64,000 nucleotides of DNA from Henckelia pumila (Eukaryota > Streptophyta > Magnoliopsida > Lamiales > Gesneriaceae): NCBI RefSeq assembly GCF_033568475.1, contig NC_133123.1, forward strand, positions 130,420,930 through 130,484,929, in the 5' to 3' direction. A program made the translations under genes and the position numbers. Under the pieces are notes generated by a model. It was not told where the DNA came from, did no database searches, and saw only the letters and a program-made list of their open reading frames with translations. Numbering within the stretch: position 1 is the stretch's first letter; each line of letters opens with the position of its first letter. This document shows positions 1-12,292 of the stretch, piece by piece.

Positions 1-129
1 ATTTTTGAAAATAATTACAGCTACTCTATAGGTTCCTTGCAACTGCGTCTGTTGTGTCATCTTGCATGACTACAACCACATGTTTAGACACGTGTATTAA
101 CTTGCGATGGTATTATCTTCGTCCTTCGT

Positions 130-1867
130 CGACCGGGCTGACTACGCACAGAAAGAGCTTGGATTATATCGGATTCAGCAACACATGACTCACTGATGTC
201 AAAGGTTTGGATAAAATTAATATGTCCTTTGTGCTTGCACGGAAGCTTATTGCTCTGCTAAACTCTACATGAACAGGTCATATCCACTAAATCTACGGCC
301 AATGACTTTTTACCATCAACAACCTCAAAGTTCCAATCACATGAATGCTGAACTCTTAATGTTCGAGATTCGATATATACACTTGCAACAAAAATTTTTT
401 TTCTTGGACTTAATTCTTTGGTCATGAGTAAAGTTGATTCACGTCATTGGTGCATAATTCTCATTATCTGCACGTGTATGTGATCAACCATAGCAACAAT
501 AGGCAGATGATGAGCTAGCATAACCCAACTATTCCAACACTCAACTATATTGTTATTTATAACACCCCATCTATTACCAACAAACAATGCATTGGCCAAA
601 ATATGTGGATCAGAATTTAATAAACCCTTTAGAAAGTGGCATTGACTCAAATATATTGTTTATATGTTGTTCGTACTCTTGAAAAGACTGAGCATACGCA
701 GCTTTCTTGAATACCGAAGACCAATGCTTTTTGTTATGTCTGAGATAAATTCTCAATACCTAAAAAGATTAATAACAATTTAGATTGAGCTTAAAATGAT
801 CAGATAATATGAAAAAACTAAAGTAAAATTGATACGTAATTTTGAATTTACATGCTTCACGAAATTATCCACTAAATGTCTCAAACAATAAGCATGGATG
901 GCGACTCCCAACAAATACTTGATTCACTGCCATAATGATACTGAGATGCCTGTCCGAGAAAAATGCGAACTCGTCGAATGGAATGCATTGATAGTAAAAG
1001 AGCACACCACTCAAATGATAACAAAATCAATCCCAATTCGCATCATTCTCCGCAACTACTATGACATAAGCAATTGTGAAAGGATCATCGTTCGTATATT
1101 TCGACACAAAAACTAAGATACATCCTTTATACTTATTCTTTATATGAGTACCATCCAAAAATATCAATGACCTACAACCACTAACAAAACCAACGACACA
1201 TGCATGAAAACAAATGAACAACCGTCTAAATTTTTTAGGCAAAAGTTCAATCTCACACTCTACAACACTACCAGGATTAGTCTTTTTAACAGCATCACAG
1301 TACCATCTTAATCTATCATAAAATCCTTCATCTGTGTCATGAGTATCATGCATCGCCAACTCCTTACCCTTCCACACTTTGCTATATTCTAACTCTACCC
1401 CAAAATCTCTTTGTAAGTCTATTTGCATTGTACACGGACGATAAGAGGGATCTCCTCTCAATTTTTTCTTTCACAACATTCGCTATCCAATAGGCATCGG
1501 CTCTAGGAAGCTTTCTGCTACGTAGATTTTTCCCACCACAACTATGTTGCAGTTTACATTTTTTGATGGAAAAAATATTGTCTCTTTTATGTTTCGAAGC
1601 ATAAATTCTCCTATCACAGCTCCTTTCACTGCAAATCACAATAACCTTCTCTTTGTTATTTTTTACATACACAAATGAACGTCTTGCAGCAACAGAAAAG
1701 TTTTTCAAACATTTCCTAAATTCACCAGCACCCTTGAATGTTTTTCCTACACCACGAATGCAATTAATCCATGCATCTATAGTATTGGAGCAAGGAACCT
1801 GTTCAACCTCGTTATCACTCTTCGACTGCATGTCTTTCTCATCAACCCTTACAAGTTTAATATACAA
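130..1867 (-). pseudogene. Degenerate Mutator-like (MULE/MuDR) transposase
   Basis: Read right to left, the pieces follow the plant MuDR transposase order. About 1400-1770 holds the N-terminal DNA-binding block ending in a Cys/His segment (LQHSCGG). 1027-1300 holds the core with FHACVVGF and the catalytic-type LDGTHIKNKY. A second acidic block, FFSDRH, lies near 950. A probable intron (about 760-851, GTAAAT to TTTTTAG) is followed by HWSSVFKKAA and, at 444-650, RWGVINNN and LPIVAMVD. A SWIM zinc finger (CSC...PCKHKGH) lies near 205-290. It is broken: the first two blocks are in different frames (about 1400), there is a frame change near 880, a stop near 605-650 and a stop inside the SWIM motif. 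The family is known to cut and paste DNA between terminal inverted repeats; none could be identified here. It may extend left of the window. Confidence 0.85.
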
Positions 1868-3640
1868 TTAATAAGATAAAAAAGAACAATAACCACAAAA
1901 ACAAATTTTAAATTTTTAAAAAGTAATCTTGGTTTCAAACAGCTAATTGCTAATTTATACAAAACAATTTACAATATTTTACCTTTAATTCTTTTTATTA
2001 AACATGTTACTAAATATATCAAAATAGTAGAATGAAAATACGTCTAATAATAAGTAAATGTATTTTACCTCCCATCATTCAAGTTGTTGAAGTGTTCATT
2101 TCTTTTCTCTGCTCTCAATTCAATCGGCGTAAGCTTTACATACATATGAAGATGAATCATATTAAGGCATCATCATCATCATTCAAAGACACAAGCATCT
2201 TATGCAATGGAGCTACGAATTGAAGAAATGGATTCCGGAGATATTTCTGCAAATTTTTTGCTCAGACTCGCAAAAACATCCGTCAAGCTACAACCACTGA
2301 AAATTGAGATGACAAAAAACTGCTTCTTTAATTTACAGCAACCTAAAAACGAAATATTTCAAGGACCACTTCCAGATTTCATTCTCAAACTACAAAAGGG
2401 GAATACTCTTCAATACAGTAAATCGAAGCATAATACATTCTTTCATAATATATTACACACAAACAGTACAAAATAACAAATTAAGAATACTAGATTTTAA
2501 TTCTAATAATTTCAATCACAAACCCCCAAATTAAGAATTAAAACATTATAATCGAGAACAATACGAAATATCAGCTAATCTATCACAAATGCTCATCAAA
2601 TGAACTGAATTCCCTGCAACAGACATAAAAATTGATATTGGAAGCTAATATGTAAAACTAACGCAATGTACAAAAATTCAACACCACCTCTATAAGCATA
2701 AAAATCTCTAACAATTTCATAAATTCAACATTTTAAATTTATAAGACATACATCAAGATGTGACAATAATTTATTCGCTCGAAATTTAAAAGATTTCAAA
2801 TCTAAAATCTAACCTGTAAATCTATGAAAATTTAAGTTTGAGCACAAAGATGGGCAATTTTCTTCAACCCACGTCAGTGCAAATCTTCAATATTGCCCGA
2901 GTAAACACAGATCTGCGACATTTTTGTTGATGAATTAAATGTTTAAGATTGAGACAGAAAGGTTCGGCAGAGGAGAATCAAGAAAAAGGACCGATGAAAA
3001 GTAACGATTTCTCAGGAGTATTCTGTTCTTTTTTTTCGCAAACAATATATAGGGACATTTTGGTAAATTGATCAAAACAAGAAGTTGAAACAAAAAACAA
3101 GCTTTTGTCAGGGATTGAAAACCAATATTTTTTGAAACAAAGACTGACAAAGTATATGTTCTTGTCGTTGGGGATTTATCACAAATTTCCCCCTGAACTA
3201 ACCATGAGATCAATTGAAGCATCATTCATGAACCGCCTCATCGTCTTTACATAAATTGGAAACGAGGCATTTCTTAGTTAAAATTAAAATATTATGAATT
3301 TCTCCATAGCTAGTTCTTAAAAATAATTTTTTTATTTTCATATAATATAATTTCCTTGATTGGTGCACATAAAATATACAAAATATTTTTGCTCAACTTA
3401 AATGTGTCGACCAAACTGACCACTGACTCAATTACTTAAAGAAGACAATTATGTAATTTAAAATTCATATTAATCTAAAAATTTGACAAGTGTTGAATAA
3501 CTGCGACATCTTCTAGTATACTCAAATTTTTGATTTAGTATTAAATATTATAATAATAATTTAATTAAAAGAATACCATCGTTATCTCTCCACCGCCCAA
3601 ATCTCCCCCACACTCCCCGCGCCTTCATGTGACCTTCAGA
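1868..3640. other. AT-rich intergenic DNA between MULE remnant and galactinol synthase
   Basis: No gene is supported here. 1868-2480 may hold a 5' exon or leader of the MULE on the minus strand, but the frames are broken and no splice sites are convincing. 2480-2930 is AT-rich without structure. 2935-3225 has a 96-codon minus-strand frame that reads like low-complexity plant intergenic repeat, not a conserved protein. The last few hundred bases are the distal promoter region of the galactinol synthase gene. Confidence 0.5.
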
Positions 3641-3651
3641 TCTTTTATTGC

Positions 3652-3802
3652 CCACGTGTATGTCCCAGATTCACTTACAGATACATTCATTTCCCTTTCC
3701 CCATGTAAGGAGCACCAAGACTTTTAACAACGTCGTACTAAGGCTCAAAATCACTCCAACGACGTCGTTTTGCTCGCCAGCTTTTCTTTTGTCTATATAT
3801 AC
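3652..3802 (+). promoter_or_regulatory. Core promoter of galactinol synthase: G-box/ABRE-like site and TATA box
   Basis: CCACGTGT at 3652-3659 contains the CACGTG G-box core, which overlaps ABRE-type abscisic-acid elements. CTATATATAC at 3793-3802 is a good TATA box. A transcription start about 30 bases downstream would leave a 5' leader of roughly 85-90 bases before the ATG at 3916. Galactinol synthases are commonly induced by drought, cold, heat or abscisic acid, so a G-box here is plausible; its use is an inference. Two ACGTCGT motifs lie near 3729 and 3769. Confidence 0.6.
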
Positions 3803-3915
3803 AGGGCCCGATCCCTGCTTCCCAGAACCAGAACACAGCAAGATACGCTCTAAACAGCTAAATTTTCCTTCTCGATCTTGTAATTCCAAGAAACATTTAC
3901 CGGAATTCGATCATT

Positions 3916-5115
3916 ATGGCTCCGGAGATTGCTAACGCCGCCGTGAGACAGGCCTCCTCCGGCCTGTCGAAAGCCGGCAGCATGATGAGCCGGGCTTACG
4001 TCACATTCTTGGCTGGCGACGGTGACTATGTGAAAGGTGTCGTCGGGCTTGCCAAGGGGTTGAGGAAGGTGGGTTCTGCTTACCCTCTCGTGGTGGCGGT
4101 TCTGCCTGATGTCCCGGCCGAGCACCGCCGTATTCTGGTGGAGCAAGGGTGCATAGTCAGGGAGATCGAACCCGTTTACCCGCCGCAGAACCAGACCCAG
4201 TTCGCTATGGCTTATTACGTGATCAACTACTCCAAGCTCCGGATTTGGGAGGTATATAAAATATAAATCGAAAACCCATTTGTGTACGTTCTTTACAATT
4301 GGATCTCAATTTTCTCATGGAATATATAAACAGAGATTTTTAAAAAATTATTACAGTTTGTGGAGTACAGCAAGATGATATACCTGGATGGTGATATCCA
4401 GGTTTTTGATAACATAGACCACTTGTTCGACATGGAGGATGGGTACTTTTACGCAGTAATGGACTGTTTCTGCGAGAAAACATGGAGTCACACCGCACAA
4501 TACAAGATTGGTTACTGCCAGCAGTGTCCCGACAATGTCCCGTGGCCTAAACAGTTGGGCCCCAAGCCCCCTCTCTACTTCAACGCCGGCATGTTTGTGT
4601 ACCAGCCCAGTCTCCCAACTTATCACGATCTCTTACATGTACTCAAGATCACACCTCCTACGCCATTTGCCGAACAGGTTATAAACAATCTTTTCTATAT
4701 GATTTCTCTGTTCATTTTCTAATTCCTATAATCTAAGTGAAGTTCTCTGTTCTCCTTTTTTGTTGTTATATAGGATTTCTTGAACATGTTCTTCAAGGAC
4801 ATTTACCGGCCCATTCCCAACGTGTACAACTTGGTGCTGGCGATGCTATGGCGCCACCCGGAAAACGTGAATCTGGAGGAGGTGAAGGTGGTCCACTACT
4901 GTGCCGCGGGGTCCAAGCCATGGAGGTACACAGGCGAAGAAGATAACATGCAGAGAGAAGACATCAAAATGCTTGTCAGGAAATGGAAAGACGTTTACGA
5001 AGACGAAACACTGGATTACAATTTCGACTCCGCGGCGGCGGCAGAAACCCAACTGGCGGCGGTGCTGACGGAGGCCGGCGGAGTTCATTTCATCGCCACC
5101 CCTCCAACAGCTTGA
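3916..5115 (+). CDS. GolS: Galactinol synthase (glycosyltransferase family 8), three exons
   Basis: Transfers galactose from UDP-galactose to myo-inositol, making galactinol, the galactosyl donor for raffinose and stachyose; the family acts in the cytosol. Exons: 3916-4251, 4357-4677 and 4774-5115; introns of 105 and 96 bp have GT-AG ends. The joined product is 332 residues, normal for the family (about 325-345). Residues 25-60 hold the GT8 start (RAYVTFLAGDGDYVKGV). The metal-binding DxD is DGD at residues 123-125, in YLDGDIQVF. FNAGMFVY and the late HYCAAGSKPWRY follow, as expected. The start is the first ATG after the TATA box and gives the typical variable N-terminus. The usual hydrophobic C-terminal pentapeptide (APSAA-like) is only loosely kept, as TPPTA. 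No break is seen, so it should be functional. The 3' UTR runs into AT-rich DNA around 5260-5300. Confidence 0.97.
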
Positions 5116-5700
5116 TCGGCTCAGCTTTAATTGTCTTCATGATTCTAATTATAATGTTATACGAGAATTTTTATTTTTCTTTGAAATGTGTAATTTTATA
5201 TACGAACAGGTCCAGATATGATTAGATGATATGTCTAGGCTTTTGTAAAATGTTTAAAGAATATATATTAAACATATTTTCTTTTTTGTATGTACACCTC
5301 GTTGTCTTTGGTTAAGCAATTACTGCAATTTTTTTTTAATTTAATGATTTATTTAGTTTCTTGGTTTTCGTTGGAGGCTTCAAATCGAGATTTATACTAG
5401 TTTCAAGTTCGGGCTATTGAAAATATGATTAGAATTTTAGTTTGGTTTAGTTAAGTTACTATAGAATAGCTTGAAAACTTTTGAATTATACTCTAAAATG
5501 TACAAATATAAGTTTGACGATAATTTATTTAATTATTACTAGTCCTGATATTAATATTTTTGGAAAAAATGGGATATGGACCTGGTTTTGTTTTTAATTC
5601 AATAGATAGACTTTGAATAAAAATATATTATTTTCTCTCTCCTGCTTTTTCCATTCTTCTTTCCTCTTTATTTTTTTCCTTTTTCTTATTTATTTTTTTT
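5116..5700. other. 3' UTR and AT-rich spacer
   Basis: Contains the galactinol synthase 3' untranslated region, with AT-rich polyadenylation-like stretches near 5255-5300, then AT-rich DNA ending in a pyrimidine-rich tract at 5630-5700. No coding or structured feature is visible. Confidence 0.5.
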
Positions 5701-5740
5701 GAGACCCAGCAGGCGGCCTGCTGCTGGTCGATCATGCTGG

Positions 5741-5871
5741 GTCGACCCAACCAGCAGCAGGTCGACCCAGCATGGTCGACCCAACCAGAAGCATGGTTGG
5801 GTCGACCATGCTTCTTGCTTGGTCGACCGCTTGGGTCGACCAAGCCTGGGTGGACCCAAGCTTGGGTCGAC
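5741..5871. repeat. Cluster of seven GTCGAC palindromes with long hairpins
   Basis: GTCGAC occurs at 5741, 5761, 5775, 5801, 5822, 5835 and 5866, mostly as GGGTCGACC or GGTCGACC variants joined by CAAGC, CCAGC or CATGC spacers. One hairpin has 19-base perfect arms (5769-5787 and 5794-5812) around a 6-base loop. The block ends in GGGCCCGGGCCCC. It is GC-rich in an AT-rich neighbourhood and open in several frames on both strands, but those frames only reflect the repeat. It could be a remnant of an LTR, since other LTRs here carry palindrome clusters. Confidence 0.8.
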
Positions 5872-5937
5872 CAAGTTGGGGCCCGGGCCCCAAATCATTG
5901 TATATATATTTTATTGTTTAGTATTATTATTAAAAAT

Positions 5938-6100
5938 ATTGGTGGCTTAGTGGTCAAAATCCAGGAGGAGAGATGAGAGCAGAGTTCGAATCTTGGAGAG
6001 GAGAGAGAGGGAGGGTGGATGTGATGAGGCCCTTTGACTGAATTAAAAAGTCAAGAGTCTCTTTTATTCAATTGAAAACAAGACCAGACCTATATATTTA
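5938..6100 (+). repeat. tRNA-derived SINE-like sequence
   Basis: GGTGGCTTAGTGGTCAA resembles a pol III A box and GAGTTCGAATC a B box, about 35 bases apart as in tRNA-derived SINE heads. No folded tRNA is present, so it is not called a tRNA gene. A GA-rich tract and a less defined body follow. Boundaries and target duplications are not visible. Confidence 0.5.
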
Positions 6101-6937
6101 AATGACCGTTTTGGGCTAGCCGTTTGTGAAATCATATGGCCTAAACGTTGTATATATTTTATTTCATAACCAGAATGCATCAGCCAACTGCTATGTTTCA
6201 AAATTATCCAATATTCGGTTTTGAATTGCTTTCCTATGTGTGCAAATACCCGAATTTAGAATTTAGAAATAAATAAATTACCAATATTTGAAACAATTAA
6301 AAAAATTCAAAAATTCAAAAAAAAATTGGTCTTTGAAACTAGATGTGAATATCCAACTTTTTTGGATTAGTCTATCACACAAAGTTTGTCTTGTGTGGTT
6401 TACCTGAGTAACGTATTTTGCAGGCTATTGCGTTTGTCCGGGGTTTATCCAGTGCACACCGAAAAATAGCGATTGCGAATTTTCAAATCATAAAAAAATG
6501 TACTATCCATCAATATCTATTTTTTTTTTGTTTTGTTTAAAATAAAATGATCGGCTAATAATCTCTTGCAAACATATCGGGAATATTTCTTTATAGCATA
6601 GAATCTCCATGCCCTTCCCTTATCTTTTCTTATCACAAACAGCAAATGGGGCTTCATTCTTTAATGACGAATTATTGTTGTCCATAACGGAGAGGCGGAG
6701 AGGTATTTATTTGACAGTACATCAACACACAAAACGAAAGAAATTTTATCTTGTGTGTCTCAGTTTCCCAAAAATACATTAAAAATCAGTATATCTTAAA
6801 AATTATCACTAGAAAATTCTCGTGACTAATCATATGATATAAAAAAATCTCAACCATCTCATTCCAACAAATATTTTAGAATCATTTGTAAATTAAGCAG
6901 AAGTTTTTCATAGTTCCAATAGTGATATAACTTCGTG
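6101..6937. other. AT-rich intergenic DNA with part of a dispersed repeat
   Basis: No gene. The segment from about 6885 to 6935 (AAGTTTTTCA, then AGTTCCAATAGTGATATAAC) matches both units of the tandem duplication at 23.1-23.6 kb. The hAT-type element at 6938 is therefore inserted inside a copy of that repeat. Confidence 0.6.
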
Positions 6938-7736
6938 CAGGGGCAGTCCTAAGAAAAATGTGGCCCGGGCAAAGTTAAAAATATGATTCCATTTTATTAA
7001 TAATATATATATACATATAATATTAATTAAATAACATTCATTTACCCATAGTTATCCAAAATAAAATATTCAACAACCAATATTATTTAAAATTACACTT
7101 ATTGCATTTTTAAAACAAAGTCGTTATTTTTTGATATTTTATGATGAATATTTGTGCAAGAATGGAACTATTTAACTAAATTCATAAAAATATAAAATAA
7201 TACTAAATAATGAAGTCAAATAAGAACAAAAAATACACATATATATAGAAGAGAGATAATAAATTAATGTAATATAAATTAATAAAATAATGATGCAACA
7301 ATCCATTAGTAAATGAAAAAAAATGAAAAAAATTCTACCTTTTTAAAATTACTCAATTTTCATAACCTACAATCTGAGTAATCAACAAAGTTTAATTGAT
7401 TGAATAATAAGTAAGAAAAACTTGACGGTATGTCTACCTATGATGCAACGGAGGTCTGCGAAAAATTTCCATGCATGTATTAAATTGGTTGGAAGGCCGC
7501 ACGAGGAAAGGAGATAGAAGTTGAACAGAGTTAGTGAACCATTTAACTCATTTGGAGCAATATTTTTGTCATAAAAACATATTCACGATTTCTATATTTT
7601 GTTATAACACTATTTATTAAATAAATTTATTTGGATATTAATTTAAATACTAATTAATTTTTAAAAATAATCGGGGGCCCATCTTAGTTGGGCCCTGGGC
7701 GGTCGCCCCGGCTGCCCTATCTTAGGGCCGCCCCTG
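6938..7736. mobile_element. Non-autonomous hAT-type element, 799 bp, with 8-bp target duplication
   Basis: The ends are CAGGGGCAGTCCTAAG and CTTAGGGCCGCCCCTG, inverted repeats of the type seen on plant hAT elements. Flanks are ACTTCGTG (6930-6937) and ACTTCATG (7737-7744), an 8-bp target duplication with one mismatch; 8 bp is diagnostic of hAT insertion. The interior is AT-rich and has no transposase, so movement would need an enzyme from elsewhere. Subterminal CCCGGGC and GGGCCC motifs are also roughly mirrored. Confidence 0.88.
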
Positions 7737-7744
7737 ACTTCATG

Positions 7745-8070
7745 ATGAGTTGGATTACTCATTATCACGCCTAGAACCTAGGTCTGTGTCTGCGCGACTG
7801 CACAATAGACCCGTATAATAAATACTTCGTATTCGTCCTCGCGTTAAGAAAATGATTAACCCAAGTTGCTATAGATGTCCATTGTAGCCTATTATAAACT
7901 CATTTGAAATCTTTCATTTTTCATATGTGGGATTGGAGTATCGCAATCACCCCTCCTTCAGAATGCGATGTTCTCGTTGCGACCTGACCTCTCGATCCAC
8001 CAGCACTTGTGTTGAAGAAAGTGTCTCGAAAGCTTGGGACTTCTATAGGATAAGAAAATGGAAGAGTTCT
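7745..8070. other. Unclassified DNA left of the chromovirus
   Basis: No gene is supported. A 63-codon frame around 7927-8118 runs into the LTR and is not convincing. This segment and 18878-19182 are the two halves of the target into which the chromovirus inserted: GTTCT at 8066-8070 is repeated at 18873-18877. Confidence 0.6.
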
Positions 8071-10192
8071 TGTAAGACCCGAGATTATTTAATTTTAATT
8101 CGAAAATATTTAATTTGAAAATATTTAGAGTTTATAATTAAATTCTAATATTCTTAAATGAATAAGGATTGAAATTGAATTAAATCGCTTTTCCGGGAAC
8201 TGAATTGCAAATAGCCAAAAATTCAGGGACTAAACTGCAATTTGGCTAATATATATCTAAAATTACCTTTAATATATCTGATTTCAACGTGAATAGGCAG
8301 TAGGAAAGGAGAAGAACGGCTGAACAAACCCTACGCCATTTTTGCTCCGTAAAAGCTTCGATATCTTGTTATCCAGCCGTCAGAAATTCGAGATAAATAT
8401 ATATCTCCGATTACCGCTCCGAGAGCTACATTTTGGTACAAGTTTCATTCACTTTTCTCAGATTTTATTTTTATGTTGAAGATGGAATTTTATGATTTTA
8501 AGATATATGCATATATGAGCTGTACCAATTACGTATTCGCAGACGGTTCGGAAAAAGACTGTCGTTCGGATTTTATATGAATTTGGAAAGAAAAATTCGA
8601 ACACTACCATGTCTGAATGCTACTGATTTTTATGTTATTGAGCTGTTATGTTAGAGATTATGTTGGAAATTGATTGTTGGATTGATTTGGATATTATTTG
8701 GATCACCGGTTTTTAGCCGTTACGCCGCCGGTTTCAAAATTTGTACCTATTTACAATTGTTGATTGAGATAGTGTATTAGTGCTAAGTCCCAAACACTTC
8801 ATTTCAGATTGATATTGAAGTTTTCCGAACTCGAGATCGTCGATTCGAACCGAGAAGAATTGAAGCAAGGTTTGCTAGCATTTGCAATTGAGATTGAGTT
8901 AAAAAGCTGAGCAGATTTATATATATGTTGTTGTTGATTGTATTTTTAGATTTGAAATACATTCAAACTCGACATTGAAAGATATAAATGACAGCTAATC
9001 CAGATGAGATAGAATACTCGAAATAGTTATGATTTTCGAGTATTCCCTTGTTAATCACATACTTGTTTGATTATGTGCCTTATGTGATTAGATGATTTTC
9101 TTGCTTGGCTTGCTTATTTGCGTAGATGTTCAAGATTTTTTACAGTCTTTTATGCATACAGATTATGTTGCATTCATCTTGAACTATAGCCTGAAAAGCA
9201 CAAAGGGCTGAAAGGCCTAGAGTGCAGATGACGTTTGGAGAACTGTAGTTGAGTGACACTGAATGTAGATTTACGTCCAGAGCTAGATGACTCACTATAA
9301 TTGTACCAAAGTCAAGGGATATAAAATACTTGACGTCACCTCGATTGGGTGAGTTGGTGATTCGTTTGAGAATTTTATTCCCCGGGATCCCAAGAACCAA
9401 TATTCGATTGATATCAAACTTGATAGCCTTCATTTGAAACATGCATTGCATTCATGTTTATTATATTGCATGTTTTGTTGTTTATACTGAGATTTTATTC
9501 TCACCAGAGTTATCCAGCTATTGCTGTATTTTGTATGTGTGCATGACAATAGGTGGGGCAGGAGCTGGTCAGACTCGACGTGGATATATCGAGATAGAGT
9601 TTTAGCATGTGAGGACTCGGATTTTAAGCAAAAGAACATGTCTTTTGAGTTGTTAAACATGTTAAAACACAAACAAGAACTTTTGTATATATGTTTGCGA
9701 GTACTCGTTTATATTTGATGTTGTGTATCCTAGATGAAGGGATTAATGTAGTTTACATGTTTATGATTGTGTAGTTTCATAAGAATGCATGTAAATGAGG
9801 TTTGAGATTGATTAAGAGTTGTATATTTCATGTTTACAGCTTTGCAATGTTTAATTCTGAATTTTTAGTACAGGGCACGGACCCCGTGCCAAGGTCCGTG
9901 CAGGGGTCCGGGTGTACTCTGCCTTGAAATCCCTTTGTTGTCGAATTTAGACTTGGGCACGGACCCAGGTCCATAAGAGGCACGGACCCCGTGCCTTGGT
10001 CCGTGCAGGGTCCCGACCAAGGTCCGTGTGTGGTCTGCCCGGAAAAAAAAATTTATTCTTTTCGCGACGTGTTTTCGCGTCGCCAAATGTCCTGTATTAT
10101 TTATTTGATTATTAGGCAGACTAATATTCAGATTGAATATTTCGAGTTATTAATTGCCCTGTAAGATTAGATAAGCACTTGAGGTCCCCACA
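8071..10192 (+). repeat. 5' LTR of the chromovirus (2,122 bp)
   Basis: Starts TG and ends CA, and pairs with 16738-18872 over its whole length. Near its right end (about 9870-10030) it holds a GC-rich cluster of palindromic words such as CACGGACCCCGTG and GGTCCGTG. The short reading frames inside are not genes. Confidence 0.93.
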
Positions 10193-10197
10193 ACAGG

Positions 10198-10209
10198 TGG
10201 TATCAGAGC
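10198..10209 (+). other. Primer binding site of the chromovirus
   Basis: TGGTATCAGAGC lies six bases inside the 5' LTR. It is the usual plant retrotransposon primer site, complementary to the 3' end of initiator methionine tRNA. Confidence 0.9.
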
Positions 10210-10528
10210 ATAAGTTTCTGGTGTAGGATAGAAGTTAATGAGCGAGGTAGATTGAGTCTACATGATTGCTTTATATTGCATGAGATTACATGTGGTATCT
10301 GATTATGTGCAGTATATGCGAGCATGCTTTATATTGCAAGACTTATGTGATTGCATGATTATGTGCTTTCATTGCTACTGCATGCTAGATATATGCAATT
10401 GTATTCCAGATTTTCCTCAGTCAGAATCTGAATTCTCATGAGAACTCATGAGAATGCTTATCAGAGAAGGATGGAATAAATTGCTGAATATGATATTGTT
10501 TATGCACTAATCTGTTTGACATTCAGAT

Positions 10529-12292
10529 ATGCCTCCCCGTAAAGCATCGGTCACTAGACAGACATTGGCTGTTCCTCAGGCCGAACCAGCACCAGTACCA
10601 CCGCCAGTTGCTGAGCCTCAAAATGCACAGGGTAGTACATCTGCTGATTCTATAGATGCTACTGCTACGCCAATGGAAACACTACTGAAACGATTTCAGT
10701 CGTTCAAACTGCCAAAATTGAAAGGAACAGAAAATTCATTTGACTGTGAGAATTGGTTAGAAGATATTGAACAGTTGTTTGAGTCGCTTGATTATTCCGA
10801 TGATTGTCGTATCAGACTTGTAATACATCAACTTCATGAAGTTGCCAAGAGTTGGTGGATTACTACAAAAAGAGATTTGGAACATCGAGGTACGACTATC
10901 ACCTGGACTGTCTTTAAAACTGAGTTCTATCAACGTTTCTTTCCAGTCTCTTACAAAAAAGATAAGGGTGCTGAATTTGCCAATCTGAGGCAAGGCAACT
11001 TGAATATTGAAGAAAATGTGGCCAAAATTTCAAGTCTTTTGAAGTTTGCCCCACATATAGCAGTGACTGATGAAGCTATGGTAGACCAGTTTATTAATGG
11101 TCTCAATCCAGATGTGTTTACCCTTGTGAATAGTGGACGACCCAATAATTTTGCTGAAGCACTGAATAAAGCTAAAGGATCAGAAGCAAGTTTATTGCGA
11201 CAAAGAGGAACACCATTCATTCCACAGCCATATCCACAACCTGTATCAGCATCAGTGTTACCCCAGAATTCACCACAGTTTCAGCAACCATCTCCTAGAT
11301 TTGAGGGAGGAAGTAGTGGCAAAAAGGATTCTAGATTTAGGCCTAAAGGGAAGCAATTTAAAAAGGCTAGCAGTAGTTCCTCCAGTTCGAGTGGACAGAG
11401 GTCGTTTGGTATAGGGCAAAGATCTAGTGATTCAGGGGTTTATTGTGGCAAGTGTGACGGACAACATGATACTGATCAGTGCAGAGGTGTGTCATGGAAT
11501 TGTAATATCTGTCGCCAACCAGGTCATTATGCCAAGGTGAATCCTCAAAGAACAACAGAACGTACATCTGGTGCAAGTTCTTCTCGACCAATACCTCAGA
11601 CCGAAAGACAATCAGTGCACTCATTTCAGCCTCAACAACAAACCCGATCAGGAGGAAGCCAGACTGTGACTCAACCTCCTAGGCAACAGGCACAGGTATT
11701 TGCATTGACTGAGGAGCAGGCTCAGGCAGCACCTGACGATGTTATAGCAGGTAACTGCTTTATCTTTGGTTATCCTGCTTACGTTTTGATAGATACAGGT
11801 GCATCACATACATTCATATCTGAAAAATTTGTTATGATGCATTCTTTATCGTCTGAGTCATTGCCTACTGTTGTTTCTATTTCTTCACCTTTGGGTGAAT
11901 GTATTGTATCTGTTAGAATAATTCGAAATTGTACTTTACAATATGACGAGAATGTGATTGATTTGGATTGTATAGTACTTGGATTATCAGATTTCGATTG
12001 TATTGTTGGTATAGACATGTTAATCAAGTACAGGGCAACTGTAGATTGTTTTCAGAAAATGGTCAGATTTAGACCAGACATGGTAGCTGAATGGAAATTC
12101 TATGGTAAGGGTTCTCGAGCCAAGATCCCTTTGATATCTGTGTTATCTATGACCCGTTTACTGCAGAGAGGTGCAGAAGGATTTTTTATTTATGCAGTCG
12201 ATGTATTGAAATCCAGTCCAACAGTGACGATATTCCAGTGGTGCATGAATTTGCTGATGTATTTCCTGATGAAATTCCTGGTTTACCTCTAG
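10529..12292 (+). pseudogene. Chromovirus gag plus aspartic protease, frameshifted into pol
   Basis: The ATG at 10529 opens a 587-codon frame. Gag capsid-like sequence (FDCENWLEDIEQLFE, then SWWITTKRDLEHRG) is followed by a Ser/Gln-rich linker, then a zinc knuckle CNICRQPGHYAKVN in which the last Cys is Asn. Protease has the active-site motif IDTGASHTFIS near residue 425. The family makes a nucleocapsid that packages element RNA, and a protease that cuts the polyprotein. Near 12215-12226 a single-base shift moves the pol reading into another frame, so the last 20-25 codons of this frame are spurious. The altered knuckle suggests that packaging would fail too. Confidence 0.9.

Noticed and set aside
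2935..3225. 96-codon minus-strand frame
   Set aside because: Reads as low-complexity repeat wording rather than protein; no start context or homology that I recognise.
4351..5088. Minus-strand frames within the galactinol synthase exons
   Set aside because: Shadow frames of a strongly supported plus-strand gene.
5628..5976. Overlapping frames of about 70-83 codons on both strands
   Set aside because: They are by-products of the GTCGAC palindrome cluster, which is open in several frames.
5938..6010. tRNA gene
   Set aside because: No acceptor or anticodon stem can be paired; SINE-like only.
9865..10086. Minus-strand 73-codon frame, also seen at 18545-18766
   Set aside because: It lies in the LTR's palindrome-rich part and is present twice only because the LTR is.
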